Source: JADJLQ01 sp964396995 (GTDB lineage: Bacteria; Bacteroidota; Bacteroidia; Chitinophagales; Saprospiraceae). From it: a stretch of DNA of 41,137 nt. Position 1 is the first letter of the stretch. The number at the start of each line of letters is the position of its first letter. A program made the position numbers and the translations under genes. The notes under the pieces were generated by a model. That model was not told the origin of the DNA. It saw only the letters and a program-made list of their open reading frames with translations, and ran no database searches. Location of the stretch: NCBI GenBank assembly GCA_964396995.1, contig CAYNIG010000009.1, positions 1 through 41,137 of the forward strand, in the 5' to 3' direction. Shown one piece after another: positions 8,646 through 16,933 of the stretch.

Positions 8646-10234
8646 AACAAAAACACAATTTTATATCTAGCCTCAGCATTACTCAATATATAACCTTATT
8701 GATTGGCTTTTTATTTAGCATTTTCATTCAAATCGCATTTGTAAATGGTGCTTCTGCGCAAACAAAATCACCTACCTTACACTATAAACTTTCATTCCCA
8801 AACCCTGCAGAGCACACCTATCAGGTAAACCTTGAAATAAAAAATTGGAATGCGGATTCATTAATTCTAAAAATGCCCCGATGGATGCCAGGTTATTATC
8901 AGTTTATGGAATACGGCAATTCTGTATTTAACATGAAATCCTTAGGCTTAAAAAACGAAGCCCCGTTGATTCAAAAAATGGATGAAAACACATGGAAAAT
9001 TTCCAGGGTTAAAAAAGATAAAATTGAATTGGAATATGCAATAAAAACATTTCGAAAGTTTGTAGCCAATAGTTATGTAGATAGTGCTCATGCTTACATT
9101 GTACCAGCTAACAGCTTTTTATACATCGAAGATCATTTAAATCTACCGGTAACGCTTACTGTGATTTCAAAAAAATGGAATCAGATAGCTACCGGCTTAG
9201 GTAAAATAAAAGAAAACGAATTCAGTGCACCTGATTTTGACATATTATATGATTGTCCATTACTCATAGGAAACCTCACAGAATTACCTTTCTTCAAAAT
9301 AAATGATACAAACCATCGCTTTGTTGGCTACGATATTGGAAATTTTGATCATACCTTGTTTATAGATAAATTAAAAAAAATAGTGGAAGCATCTATACAC
9401 ATCATAGGCGACATACCTTATAAAGAATATAGTTTTATAGCAATAGGTCCGGGTCGAGGTGGTATAGAACATTTAAACAACACTACATTTAGCTTTACGG
9501 GCAATGGCTTGAATACGGAAGAAGGCATGAACAGAATGCTTAATTTTTTAGCCCATGAATATTTCCATCATTACAATGTAAAAAGAATAAGGCCTTTGGA
9601 ATTGGGTCCATTTGATTATCATAATGGAAATAGGACCAATTTGCTTTGGGTAAGCGAAGGCCTATCGGTATACTATGAATATTTAATAGTAAAAAGAGCT
9701 GGGCTTTCTGATTTGTCTACTTTATTAGACCATTTTAATAAAAATCTAAATGCACATGAAAACAATCCGGGTCGTGATTTTCAGTCATTGCAACAAGCTA
9801 GTTACAGTACTTGGCAAGATGGCCCTTTTGGAACACAAGGCAAAGAACCAGGCAAGGCCATATCGTATTATGACAAAGGACCTTTGGTAAGTATGCTTTT
9901 GGATTTTAAAATCCGGCATAAGACATCCAATGCAAAATCTTTGGATGATGTAATGAGAATGCTTTATTTCAAATATTATAAAAGTAAACAAAGAGGATTT
10001 ACTGAAGCAGAGTTTCAAGAAGTCTGTGAGCAAATAGCTGGTAGTTCTTTATCCGATTTTTTTGAATATGTCTATACAACCAAAGCCGTTGATTATGCAA
10101 ATTATTTGGATTATGCTGGCCTGGAGTTAGAAAAAACTATAAGCCTTAATCAGACTAAATACAGAATTGTCAAAAAAAATGACCTATCTGTTGCCCAGAA
10201 GCAGATACTCAATTCATGGATAGGTGAGGAATAA
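8642..10234 (+). CDS. M61-family metallopeptidase (glycyl aminopeptidase type)
   Basis: 530-aa exported zinc peptidase. It starts with a long hydrophobic leader (residues ~15-40, ending GASAQ). A beta-rich N-terminal domain (PRWMPGYYQFMEY) is followed by a gluzincin core: GGIEHLN (~residue 277), then HEYFH with H305, E306 and H309, and a downstream LWVSEGLSVYYEY supplying the third ligand Glu. These are hallmarks of M61 peptidases. Family members usually carry a PDZ domain after the conserved DYANYLDYAGLEL segment; here only ~40 residues remain, so the PDZ domain is short or absent. The start overlaps the stop of the glycosidase remnant. The gene sits between two transposase scars. Confidence 0.85.
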   Translation: MKQKHNFISSLSITQYITLLIGFLFSIFIQIAFVNGASAQTKSPTLHYKLSFPNPAEHTYQVNLEIKNWNADSLILKMPRWMPGYYQFMEYGNSVFNMKSLGLKNEAPLIQKMDENTWKISRVKKDKIELEYAIKTFRKFVANSYVDSAHAYIVPANSFLYIEDHLNLPVTLTVISKKWNQIATGLGKIKENEFSAPDFDILYDCPLLIGNLTELPFFKINDTNHRFVGYDIGNFDHTLFIDKLKKIVEASIHIIGDIPYKEYSFIAIGPGRGGIEHLNNTTFSFTGNGLNTEEGMNRMLNFLAHEYFHHYNVKRIRPLELGPFDYHNGNRTNLLWVSEGLSVYYEYLIVKRAGLSDLSTLLDHFNKNLNAHENNPGRDFQSLQQASYSTWQDGPFGTQGKEPGKAISYYDKGPLVSMLLDFKIRHKTSNAKSLDDVMRMLYFKYYKSKQRGFTEAEFQEVCEQIAGSSLSDFFEYVYTTKAVDYANYLDYAGLELEKTISLNQTKYRIVKKNDLSVAQKQILNSWIGEE

Positions 10235-10457
10235 GGAAAGTAAATATCCTGCCAGTCTCATTAAAAAATGCAAAAAAAGTGCTCAATGTACTACGAGGTG
10301 GTGTATACAATATGCCCAAATGGTTAAGCTTTTCAGCATATGCCGCAATTCCTTGAGTTACTTCACTTGACGAAGAACAATTGTTAAGAATACTGTACAT
10401 CATGCATACCAAATGCTCGCGGGAGCCACATTTCTTACAATAACGGTTTGCTCCATT
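10209..10457 (-). pseudogene. IS4-type transposase N-terminal fragment
   Basis: On the minus strand the frame from 10457 reads NGANRYCKKCGSREHLVCM, then LNNCSSSSEVTQGIAAYAEK, LNHLGILYTPPRSTLS. This fits the N-terminal region of IS4-family (DUF4372-type) transposases, where a tyrosine/lysine-rich HLVxM stretch precedes LxxLG and a conserved P-RSTLS motif. A stop (minus strand, 10458-10460) lies just upstream and the frame loses similarity after RSTLS, so both ends are broken and no DDE catalytic residues remain. The 3' end overlaps the peptidase gene end by ~25 bases. The rest of the interval up to 10554 shows nothing recognisable. Confidence 0.55.
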
Positions 10458-10554
10458 CTACTCAACTAATCGATTAAATTTTCCTTTATTTATTAGTCCT
10501 ATAATTTGGTGTGGATAACAAATTAAAGAGATCGGATGACAATCAATCTGGAAA

Positions 10555-10881
10555 CTACACTGCAAAACTCTCTCCACAACCACAAGTCCTGCTTGCGTTG
10601 GGATTGCTGAAGTGAAATCCCTTACCGTTTAATCCTCCGGAAAACTCCAGAGTGGTATTGAACAGGTACAGGAAACTTTTGAGATCGGTCACTACCTTTA
10701 TACCATTGTCGTTGAAAACCTGGTCTTTGGGTCTTTCTTCATTGTCAAAATCCATATTGTAAGAAAGACCTGAACATCCACCACTGGTCACAGACACCCG
10801 CACAAAATAATCATCACTCAGGTGTTCCTTGGTTTTGATTTCTTCTATTTGTTTTTTAGCATCTTCTGATACGAAAACCAT
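10555..10881 (-). CDS. iscA: HesB/IscA-type iron-sulfur cluster assembly protein
   Basis: A-type Fe-S carrier of 108 aa that receives clusters or iron and passes them to apo-proteins. The three conserved cysteines are C36 (SGGCSGLSY), C100 and C102 (TCGCGESF near the C-terminus). The length is typical. It is the last gene of an iscS-iscU-iscA cluster, 53 bases after iscU, which supports an ISC rather than SUF role. ErpA or SufA are paralogous alternatives; the neighbours favour IscA. Confidence 0.9.
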   Translation of the reverse strand: MVFVSEDAKKQIEEIKTKEHLSDDYFVRVSVTSGGCSGLSYNMDFDNEERPKDQVFNDNGIKVVTDLKSFLYLFNTTLEFSGGLNGKGFHFSNPNASRTCGCGESFAV

Positions 10882-10934
10882 TAGAGATGAAGGATTAACG
10901 AATTAAGAATTACGAATTAAAAAAAATCAGATGA

Positions 10935-11345
10935 TCAGGCATGTGCCGGCTCATTCACCACTATGCCATTTTTAGTCTGGTAATCTTTGATAGCAGCTTT
11001 GATGGCATCTTCTGCCAGTACGGAGCAGTGAATTTTTACCGGAGGCAATGCCAATTCCTCTACGATATCCATATTATCAATCTTCAATGCATCCTCTACC
11101 GATTTCCCTTTGAGCCATTCAGTAGCTAAGGAGGAAGAAGCAATTGCTGATCCGCAGCCAAATGTTTTAAATTTTGCATCAGTGATGGTATGGGTAGCTT
11201 CGTCAACTTCAATTTGCAATCGCATCACATCTCCGCATTCCGGTGCGCCTACCAGGCCAGTGCCTACATTTTTTTTGCTTTTATCTAGTGTGCCAACATT
11301 CTTAGGATGTTGAAAATGATCAAGTACTTTTTCTGAATAAGCCAT
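10935..11345 (-). CDS. iscU: Fe-S cluster assembly scaffold IscU
   Basis: Scaffold protein of 136 aa on which [2Fe-2S] clusters are built from IscS-derived sulfur. Three ligand cysteines are in place: C37 (APECGD), C64 (FGCGSA) and C107 (KIHCSVLAEDA). The LPPVK motif just before C107 (residues ~100-104) is the known recognition site for the HscA chaperone in IscU proteins, although no hscA/hscB lies in this window. It follows iscS by 49 bases and precedes iscA in the same direction. Confidence 0.95.
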   Translation of the reverse strand: MAYSEKVLDHFQHPKNVGTLDKSKKNVGTGLVGAPECGDVMRLQIEVDEATHTITDAKFKTFGCGSAIASSSLATEWLKGKSVEDALKIDNMDIVEELALPPVKIHCSVLAEDAIKAAIKDYQTKNGIVVNEPAHA

Positions 11346-11394
11346 TTTAAGTAATTTTATATTAATTTAAAAACAATGATTTGAATTAAAAAGT

Positions 11395-12609
11395 TTAATG
11401 TGCACTCCAACTCACTTGAGAAAGATCCACTCCTTCTTTATACATTTCCCATATCGGACTGAGATCCCGCATATGATTTACCCCATCCCGTATAGATTGA
11501 ATGGCAATATCGATGTCTTCGTCTGTAGTGAATCTCCCCAGACTGAATCTCAACGATGAATGCGCCAGGTCATCGCCCAAGCCTAATGCCACCAATACAT
11601 AGGATGGTTCAAGAGAGGCAGATGTACATGCAGAGCCCGAGGATAATGAAATTTTTTGATTAAAAGTCATCATCAACCCTTCCCCTTCCACATGCTTAAA
11701 TGACATATTGGTTACATGAGGCATGCGATGGGCCGGATCCCCGTTTATATACACTTCTTCCAGGGTAGTTTTTAATGTATTTTCCAACCGGTCTCTTAAT
11801 TTAGTTATCCTTTCCATATCAGATTTCATTTCCACCCTGGCAAGTTCAGCCGCTTTACCAAAGCCAACTATTCCGGGCACATTCAAAGTGCCTGACCTCA
11901 TTCCACGTTCGTGGCCACCTCCGTCCATTTGGGCAGTGACTTTAACCCTGGGGTTTTTACGACTTACATACAATGCACCGACTCCTTTTGGGCCATACAT
12001 TTTATGTGCAGTAAAAGTCATCAGGTGCACTCCCATTTCTCGTGGATTGACATCTATTTTACCTACTGCCTGGGTGGCATCTGACATAAAAAGGATACCA
12101 TGCTTTGCACAGATATCACCTATTTCTTTTACCGGTTGTATTACTCCCGTTTCATTATTGGCCCACATCACGGATACCAATATGGTGGTTGGTTTGATTG
12201 CGGATTCAAGTGCCGCCAGATCTATCAGTCCTTTGTCGTTTACGGTCAGGTAAGTGATTTCAGCACCTTGTTCCGCCAGATGTTTACAGGTATCCAAAAC
12301 CGCTTTGTGTTCGGTGGTGACAGTGATGATATGATTGCCTTTTTTGCGATACATATCATATACACCTTTTATAGCCAGGTTATCGGCTTCAGTGGCGCCG
12401 GATGTAAAAATAATTTCTTTGGGATCGGCGTGTATCAGAGTAGCAATTTGCTCTCTGGCATAGTCTACCGCCTCTTCAGCCTCCCAACCATAAGGATGGC
12501 TTCTGCTGGCTGCATTCCCAAATTTTTCGAAAAAATAAGGCACCATAGTCTCCACTACCCGGGGATCACATGGGGTAGTGGCATTGTTATCCAGATATAC
12601 ACGCTTCAT
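11395..12609 (-). CDS. iscS: Cysteine desulfurase IscS
   Basis: PLP enzyme that takes sulfur from L-cysteine and delivers it to IscU. Motifs seen: MKRVYLDNNATTPCDPRV at the N-terminus, HKAVLDTC, the PLP-binding lysine in TAHKMYGPKG and the persulfide cysteine loop SSGSACTSASLEPSY. About 404 aa, the IscS size. The ATG at 12609 is used because it opens the conserved N-terminus; the frame extends to 12684 but those 25 codons are not family sequence. It is the first gene of iscSUA. No IscR-like repressor, ferredoxin or hscBA is adjacent, so regulation of the cluster is unclear. Confidence 0.95.
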   Translation of the reverse strand: MKRVYLDNNATTPCDPRVVETMVPYFFEKFGNAASRSHPYGWEAEEAVDYAREQIATLIHADPKEIIFTSGATEADNLAIKGVYDMYRKKGNHIITVTTEHKAVLDTCKHLAEQGAEITYLTVNDKGLIDLAALESAIKPTTILVSVMWANNETGVIQPVKEIGDICAKHGILFMSDATQAVGKIDVNPREMGVHLMTFTAHKMYGPKGVGALYVSRKNPRVKVTAQMDGGGHERGMRSGTLNVPGIVGFGKAAELARVEMKSDMERITKLRDRLENTLKTTLEEVYINGDPAHRMPHVTNMSFKHVEGEGLMMTFNQKISLSSGSACTSASLEPSYVLVALGLGDDLAHSSLRFSLGRFTTDEDIDIAIQSIRDGVNHMRDLSPIWEMYKEGVDLSQVSWSAH

Positions 12610-12669
12610 TATTAGCTTTTTATAAATTAGTAAAAATCTCCAGTTATTTGGATTTTGTCTAATTAAGAA

Positions 12670-12677
12670 CAAATTTA
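12670..12677 (-). promoter_or_regulatory. Candidate -7 box for the iscSUA operon
   Basis: TAAATTTG on the minus strand matches TAnnTTTG, 61 bases before the iscS start codon. It would give a leader of about 55 bases. The matching -33 element is not clear. Confidence 0.35.
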
Positions 12678-12798
12678 CAGCCAAATGGATTAAAAGTGAG
12701 AGAATCTTTTGAATAATTTATCAAAGAGATAGCGGATATACAGGTTCTGCATCCCATGAATCTTTAAAATAGATTAGCGGGATTAGTTTGTATTTTAA

Positions 12799-14085
12799 TT
12801 ATGTCCAATCATACTTTTTCCTGTATTTCCTATTTAGAAATCCATTTGCCTCATTATCTTTTTTAAATTTTTCTTTCTTTTCATTCCACTGCAGCGGCCT
12901 TCCTAATCTCCAGGAAATTAAGCCTAAATGCATAGGTAAAGTCATTTTGCGAACATATTCAAGATTGGACTCAGGTTGTTTACGCGATTTGACCGAATCT
13001 ATAAAATTTTGTTGGTGCCCCGGAGACCTGGCTATTGTACCGATCGGAACGGATTCAATATCTTTCATGACTTGTCCATTGAGGGATATTATTCGATCAC
13101 CATAATTGCAGCAAAGTGTACCACTGGTACCTTCGAAATAGGCACCGATATGACCATCCAGTACATTGGGCAGATCTGGTTGTTTTGATGTCCAATATAA
13201 TTTGAGATCCTTAAATTGATAATCTATGTCGATCCATTTGGGAGTATCTCCCTGCCCTTCTACTTTTTCGCCACGTGCCGAAATAGAAGTTAATCCCTGG
13301 GGCATCAGAGTCCACCAGGCTATATCGGCTATATGACACCAGAAATCCTGAAAAACCCCTCCGCTATAATCAAGAAAATACCGATAAGTCAGATGCGTTC
13401 TTTCTTTGGTATATTCTCTTTCTGGTGCTGGGCCTTGCCAAAAATCCCAATCCAAAGAAGAGGGCACGGCATGGTCATTATTTAGAGGTAATATGGGTGG
13501 GTCACTGGTTTTCCAAAGTCTCACCGTATGTATTTTTCCCAATACACCCGACCTGATGATTTCAACGACACGGTGATAATTTTCGCCTGCATGTATTTGA
13601 GTTCCCAATTGGAATAGGGCATTGTGTTTGTGCATTGCTTTTAACATTCGTTTACCTTCTTTTGCTGAAAAAGAAAGTGGTTTTTCACCGTAAACATCTT
13701 TACCGGACTCGAATGCCATGATGGCTATTTGTGCATGCCAATGATCGGGAGTGGCGCAGGTAATCGCATCTATATCTTTTCTTTCCAATATCCTTCTGAA
13801 ATCTGCATAGGGCTGTGCCTGCGCCTGGGGATTTGCTTTTTTGAGCACATCCATAGCCATACCCAGATTAGTACCATCTACATCGCATAGTGCCGCCGTT
13901 TGCACGGCAGGCAGTGCTGCAAACCAATTGATGTGATTTTGCCCCATTCCGTTTACTCCTATATGTGCTACCGTAACCCTGTCACTAGGTGCAAGTTTGG
14001 AAACATAATTAGGTATGATATAAAAACCCGCTATTGCGGTAGAGCTGTCTTTTAAAAATTGACGGCGATGGAGAAAGAGTTTCAT
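12799..14085 (-). CDS. Gfo/Idh/MocA-family oxidoreductase, exported
   Basis: 428-aa NAD(P)-dependent oxidoreductase of the sugar-dehydrogenase superfamily. The N-terminus HRRQFLKDSSTAIAGF is a twin-arginine signal (RRxFLK plus a hydrophobic stretch), so it is probably exported folded with its cofactor. The Rossmann part follows (VTVAHIGVNGMGQNH, ALCDVDGTN, ITCATPDHWHAQIA) with the EKPL motif in YGEKPLSF. The C-terminal half has the YRYFLDYSGGVFQDFWCH segment typical of this exported subgroup in Bacteroidota and Planctomycetota. The substrate is not predictable. It points away from the cytochrome P460-like gene's promoter, in the same direction and 57 bases downstream of it, so the two may be co-transcribed. 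Confidence 0.88.
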   Translation of the reverse strand: MKLFLHRRQFLKDSSTAIAGFYIIPNYVSKLAPSDRVTVAHIGVNGMGQNHINWFAALPAVQTAALCDVDGTNLGMAMDVLKKANPQAQAQPYADFRRILERKDIDAITCATPDHWHAQIAIMAFESGKDVYGEKPLSFSAKEGKRMLKAMHKHNALFQLGTQIHAGENYHRVVEIIRSGVLGKIHTVRLWKTSDPPILPLNNDHAVPSSLDWDFWQGPAPEREYTKERTHLTYRYFLDYSGGVFQDFWCHIADIAWWTLMPQGLTSISARGEKVEGQGDTPKWIDIDYQFKDLKLYWTSKQPDLPNVLDGHIGAYFEGTSGTLCCNYGDRIISLNGQVMKDIESVPIGTIARSPGHQQNFIDSVKSRKQPESNLEYVRKMTLPMHLGLISWRLGRPLQWNEKKEKFKKDNEANGFLNRKYRKKYDWT

Positions 14086-14142
14086 TTTTTCAGATTATTC
14101 CATTAATATAAGCAGAATAACCGAAACAATTTAAACTGAATA

Positions 14143-14658
14143 CTATGGGAAAAATTTTTTCATCAACACATAATCTATATTACCCCCTTGTGAGTGGCAA
14201 CTTTTACATCCAGCCCCTTTTTGGGAAGCCGCTGCAGCAACGGTGCCATCAGCATTAATATAGCCCCATACCCATCCCTTTTCATCCGCATCAGGATGAC
14301 CTGGTTTTTTATAGAGAATGGCATATCGATTGAGAGTGGATTCGTTTTTATATAATTCTTTTACTATCAATGAGCCATCAGGGAAAGATGTGCCATCAAT
14401 TAATTTTCCACCGGCATCCAATTTCGAAGCAGCTGTCGAATTAAACCTGGTTTTTAAAAAAGCTTCACTATGCCCGCTGGCATTGCTTTTGGCCAATAAA
14501 ATATTTGAATTTTTGTACCAGGTAAATCCGGTAGTGGCCTGAGCCATATCCAATAATTCTTTATCGGTACCTGCCGCTTCTTCTTTTGCACAAGCGGGCA
14601 ATAAAACATGGATTAAACAAATCAGAACAAAAATCAGAATAGGTATTGTTTTTTTCAT
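14143..14658 (-). CDS. Cytochrome P460-like c-type haem lipoprotein
   Basis: 171-aa lipoprotein. The signal peptide ends in a lipobox LPAC with the lipidated Cys at residue 23. The body has the cytochrome P460 fold pattern (TTGFTWYKNSN, HSEAFLKTRFN, FPDGSLIVKELYK, GWVWGYINADG) and ends with a single haem c attachment site C151-K-S-C154-H155 in CKSCHSQGGNIDYVLMKKF. Known P460 enzymes oxidise hydroxylamine or bind NO through a lysine cross-linked haem; whether a cross-link lysine is present here cannot be judged without alignment. It lies upstream of, and in line with, an exported Gfo/Idh oxidoreductase; a second one is divergent. Confidence 0.78.
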   Translation of the reverse strand: MKKTIPILIFVLICLIHVLLPACAKEEAAGTDKELLDMAQATTGFTWYKNSNILLAKSNASGHSEAFLKTRFNSTAASKLDAGGKLIDGTSFPDGSLIVKELYKNESTLNRYAILYKKPGHPDADEKGWVWGYINADGTVAAAASQKGAGCKSCHSQGGNIDYVLMKKFFP

Positions 14659-14760
14659 ACAAGTAAATAAACGATTGTTTTGATCAATTGTTTATTTAAT
14701 TTTTTTCAATTCCCATGATTCCAAGTTTTAACTTAACTTCAAGCCTGAAAAAAAAATAAA

Positions 14761-16230
14761 ATGAAGAATAAAATTAATCAAAAACGAAGAACCTTCGTAC
14801 AAAACACCGGCTTAGCCGCCGCTTCTTTTTTTATAGTACCCAGGTATGTATTAGGTAAGGGATACACCGCCCCGAGTGATCGCCTGAATCTGGCTGCGAT
14901 AGGTGCAGGTGGTAAGGGGCAATCCGATATTGCGAATGCATGGAATAATGGAGTAAATAATGTAGTTGCTCTTGCCGATGTGGATCATGCAAGGTGTAAG
15001 GCCTCAATTGATAAATTCCCCACTGCCAAATTGTATAAGGATTTCAGAAAGATGTTTGATGAAATGGCTAAGGATATTGATGCGGTGACCATTTCCACCC
15101 CTGATCACGTGCATGGGATAGCCGCTATGACTGCAATGCAGAATGGAAAACATGTATATGTACAAAAACCTCTTACACATAATATATATGAGGCCAGGCA
15201 ACTTACCGAGGCAGCCCGCAAATATAAATCTGTGAGCCAGATGGGTAATCAGGGTGCATCTAATCCCGGCCAACAGCAAATGGTACAATGGTTTAACCAG
15301 GGCCTTATAGGTCCCGTGAATAAAGTGTATGTATGGACCAATAGACCGGTCTGGCCACAAGGCATTCCGGTTCCTACTGAAAAACCAGCTCTGCCTGCCA
15401 GCATGTCAGCCAGTGACTGGGATCTGTTTATAGGACCTGCCGAAATGGTTGATTATCATCCTCTTTATCACCCTTTCAAATGGAGAGGCTGGTGGAATTT
15501 TGGTACCGGAGCTCTTGGGGATATGGGATGCCATTTAATTGATTCTCCTTTCAGAACATTGGGGTTAGGGTATCCTACCGAAGTAGAATGCAGCGTCGGT
15601 CAGGTATTCAAACAAGATTGGAACCCGGAATATATACCTGAAGGTTGCCCTCCCTCCTCGCATGTACAGCTAACCTTTCCGGCCACGGCAAAAAACAAAA
15701 CCCCACTGACGCTCACCTGGTATGATGGCGGATTAAGACCATTTCACCCGGAATGGATTCCAGCAAACGAAGATATCGGAGATGCAGGTAGTGCAAATGG
15801 TGTAATGATGGTAGGTACTAAAGGAGTGATGACCTGTGGTACTTATGGATTGGTACCGCGAATTTATTTTAAAAATGGTAAAAAGCTGGAGATGGATCCG
15901 AATTTCAAATCAGGTAATAAAAATGAAAAATTACCTGAAGCGGGTCACCAGGTTTCCTGGACAGAAGCCTGTAAAGCGGGCTTTGGTAGTCCGGAACATA
16001 AAAAACTAACTTCTTCATTTGACTATTCCGGCCCATTGACCGAGACGGTGATCATGGGTAATCTAGCCATCAGATCATACGGATTAGGTGTAAAAGGGGA
16101 AAATAACAGGATGACTTTCCCTGGCCGCAAAAAGCTATTATGGGATGGCAAGAATATGAAAATAACCAATTGGGAGGATGCAAATCAGTTTGTATCCAGA
16201 AAATACAGAGACGGCTGGAAGTTAATCTGA
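14761..16230 (+). CDS. Gfo/Idh/MocA-family oxidoreductase, exported
   Basis: 489-aa exported dehydrogenase. The N-terminus KRRTFVQNTGLAAASFF is a twin-arginine signal. The Rossmann fold follows with LNLAAIGAGGKGQSD, VALADVDHARC and VTISTPDHVHGIAAM. The usual EKP motif reads QKP (YVQKPLTHNIYEARQ), as is common in the exported subgroup. The C-terminal domain has WWNFGTGALGDMGCHLIDSPF. Not a duplicate of the 12799 gene: length and core motifs differ. It ends at a strong intrinsic terminator. The substrate is unknown; such enzymes often act on sugar derivatives. Confidence 0.88.
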   Translation: MKNKINQKRRTFVQNTGLAAASFFIVPRYVLGKGYTAPSDRLNLAAIGAGGKGQSDIANAWNNGVNNVVALADVDHARCKASIDKFPTAKLYKDFRKMFDEMAKDIDAVTISTPDHVHGIAAMTAMQNGKHVYVQKPLTHNIYEARQLTEAARKYKSVSQMGNQGASNPGQQQMVQWFNQGLIGPVNKVYVWTNRPVWPQGIPVPTEKPALPASMSASDWDLFIGPAEMVDYHPLYHPFKWRGWWNFGTGALGDMGCHLIDSPFRTLGLGYPTEVECSVGQVFKQDWNPEYIPEGCPPSSHVQLTFPATAKNKTPLTLTWYDGGLRPFHPEWIPANEDIGDAGSANGVMMVGTKGVMTCGTYGLVPRIYFKNGKKLEMDPNFKSGNKNEKLPEAGHQVSWTEACKAGFGSPEHKKLTSSFDYSGPLTETVIMGNLAIRSYGLGVKGENNRMTFPGRKKLLWDGKNMKITNWEDANQFVSRKYRDGWKLI

Positions 16231-16253
16231 TTATAGATAAAATTTTAAACTGG

Positions 16254-16296
16254 AATGCCACAAAAGTCAAGTGTATTTTTGTGGCATTTTTATTTT
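16254..16296 (+). terminator. Intrinsic terminator after the oxidoreductase gene
   Basis: AATGCCACAAAA (16254-16265) pairs exactly with TTTTGTGGCATT (16277-16288) across an 11-base loop and is followed by a T-rich tail. It closes the 14761 gene. The downstream arm also contains TATTTTTG (16274-16281), a match to the -7 promoter box for the acetyltransferase gene that starts at 16301. Confidence 0.75.
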
Positions 16297-16300
16297 CAGG

Positions 16301-16816
16301 ATGAATCATAGATCTCCTCATATTATTCTCAGAGCATTCAATTCAAATGATATACCTCAGCTAGCCATGCTTTGTAATAACAAAAGATTGTGGGACAATC
16401 TCCGGGACATAATGCCTTATCCATACCATAAAAAAGATGCAGAAATCTTTGTAAATCAGGTCTGCGCTAAAGAAAATCCTCAGCAAACTTTTGCTATCCA
16501 ATACAAAGACAATTTAGTGGGTTGTATAGGCCTGGTAAAACAAACAGATGTATATCGACTGAATGGGGAAATTGGATACTGGATAGGTGAGCACTATTGG
16601 AATAAAGGTATTGCTACAGAGGCTATAAAATTAGCATGTTATTATGGGTTTGAATACCTTGATCTTATCCGGGTTTATGCATCCGTATTTGATTTTAATA
16701 TTGCTTCCAAAAAAGCGTTAGAAAAAGCCGGATTCACCCTGGAGGCCGTATTTGAAAAAGCCGTTATCAAAAACGGAAAAATTTACGATGAGCACAGGTA
16801 CGCCCTGTTGAAATAA
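16301..16816 (+). CDS. GNAT-family N-acetyltransferase
   Basis: 171-aa acetyl-CoA-dependent acyltransferase of the RimJ/RimL-like group. Seen: IILRAFNSNDIPQLAML at the start, GEIGYWIGEHYWNKGIATEAIKLA (strand 4 plus the acetyl-CoA-binding loop, in two parts: GEIGYWIGEHYWNK and GIATEAIKLA), then VYASVFDFNIASKKALEKAGF, the conserved helix-5 region. The ATG at 16301 gives the normal N-terminus; an upstream GTG/ATG in the frame (16271) falls inside the terminator. The substrate (protein N-terminus, amine or antibiotic) is not predictable. It is a single gene. Confidence 0.9.
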   Translation: MNHRSPHIILRAFNSNDIPQLAMLCNNKRLWDNLRDIMPYPYHKKDAEIFVNQVCAKENPQQTFAIQYKDNLVGCIGLVKQTDVYRLNGEIGYWIGEHYWNKGIATEAIKLACYYGFEYLDLIRVYASVFDFNIASKKALEKAGFTLEAVFEKAVIKNGKIYDEHRYALLK

Positions 16817-16933
16817 TAGAATGAATTAACTGTTTTAAGAATACTTTATGGGGACTTACTAAGCAGGAACAATGCGGGTAAGATAGGTCTAATCACACCT
16901 TAAAAATTATTGAGCTCAATGTAATGCAAATTT

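Noticed and set aside
11723..12253. 176-codon plus-strand frame inside iscS
   Set aside because: Antisense shadow of the well-conserved iscS gene, with no domain of its own.
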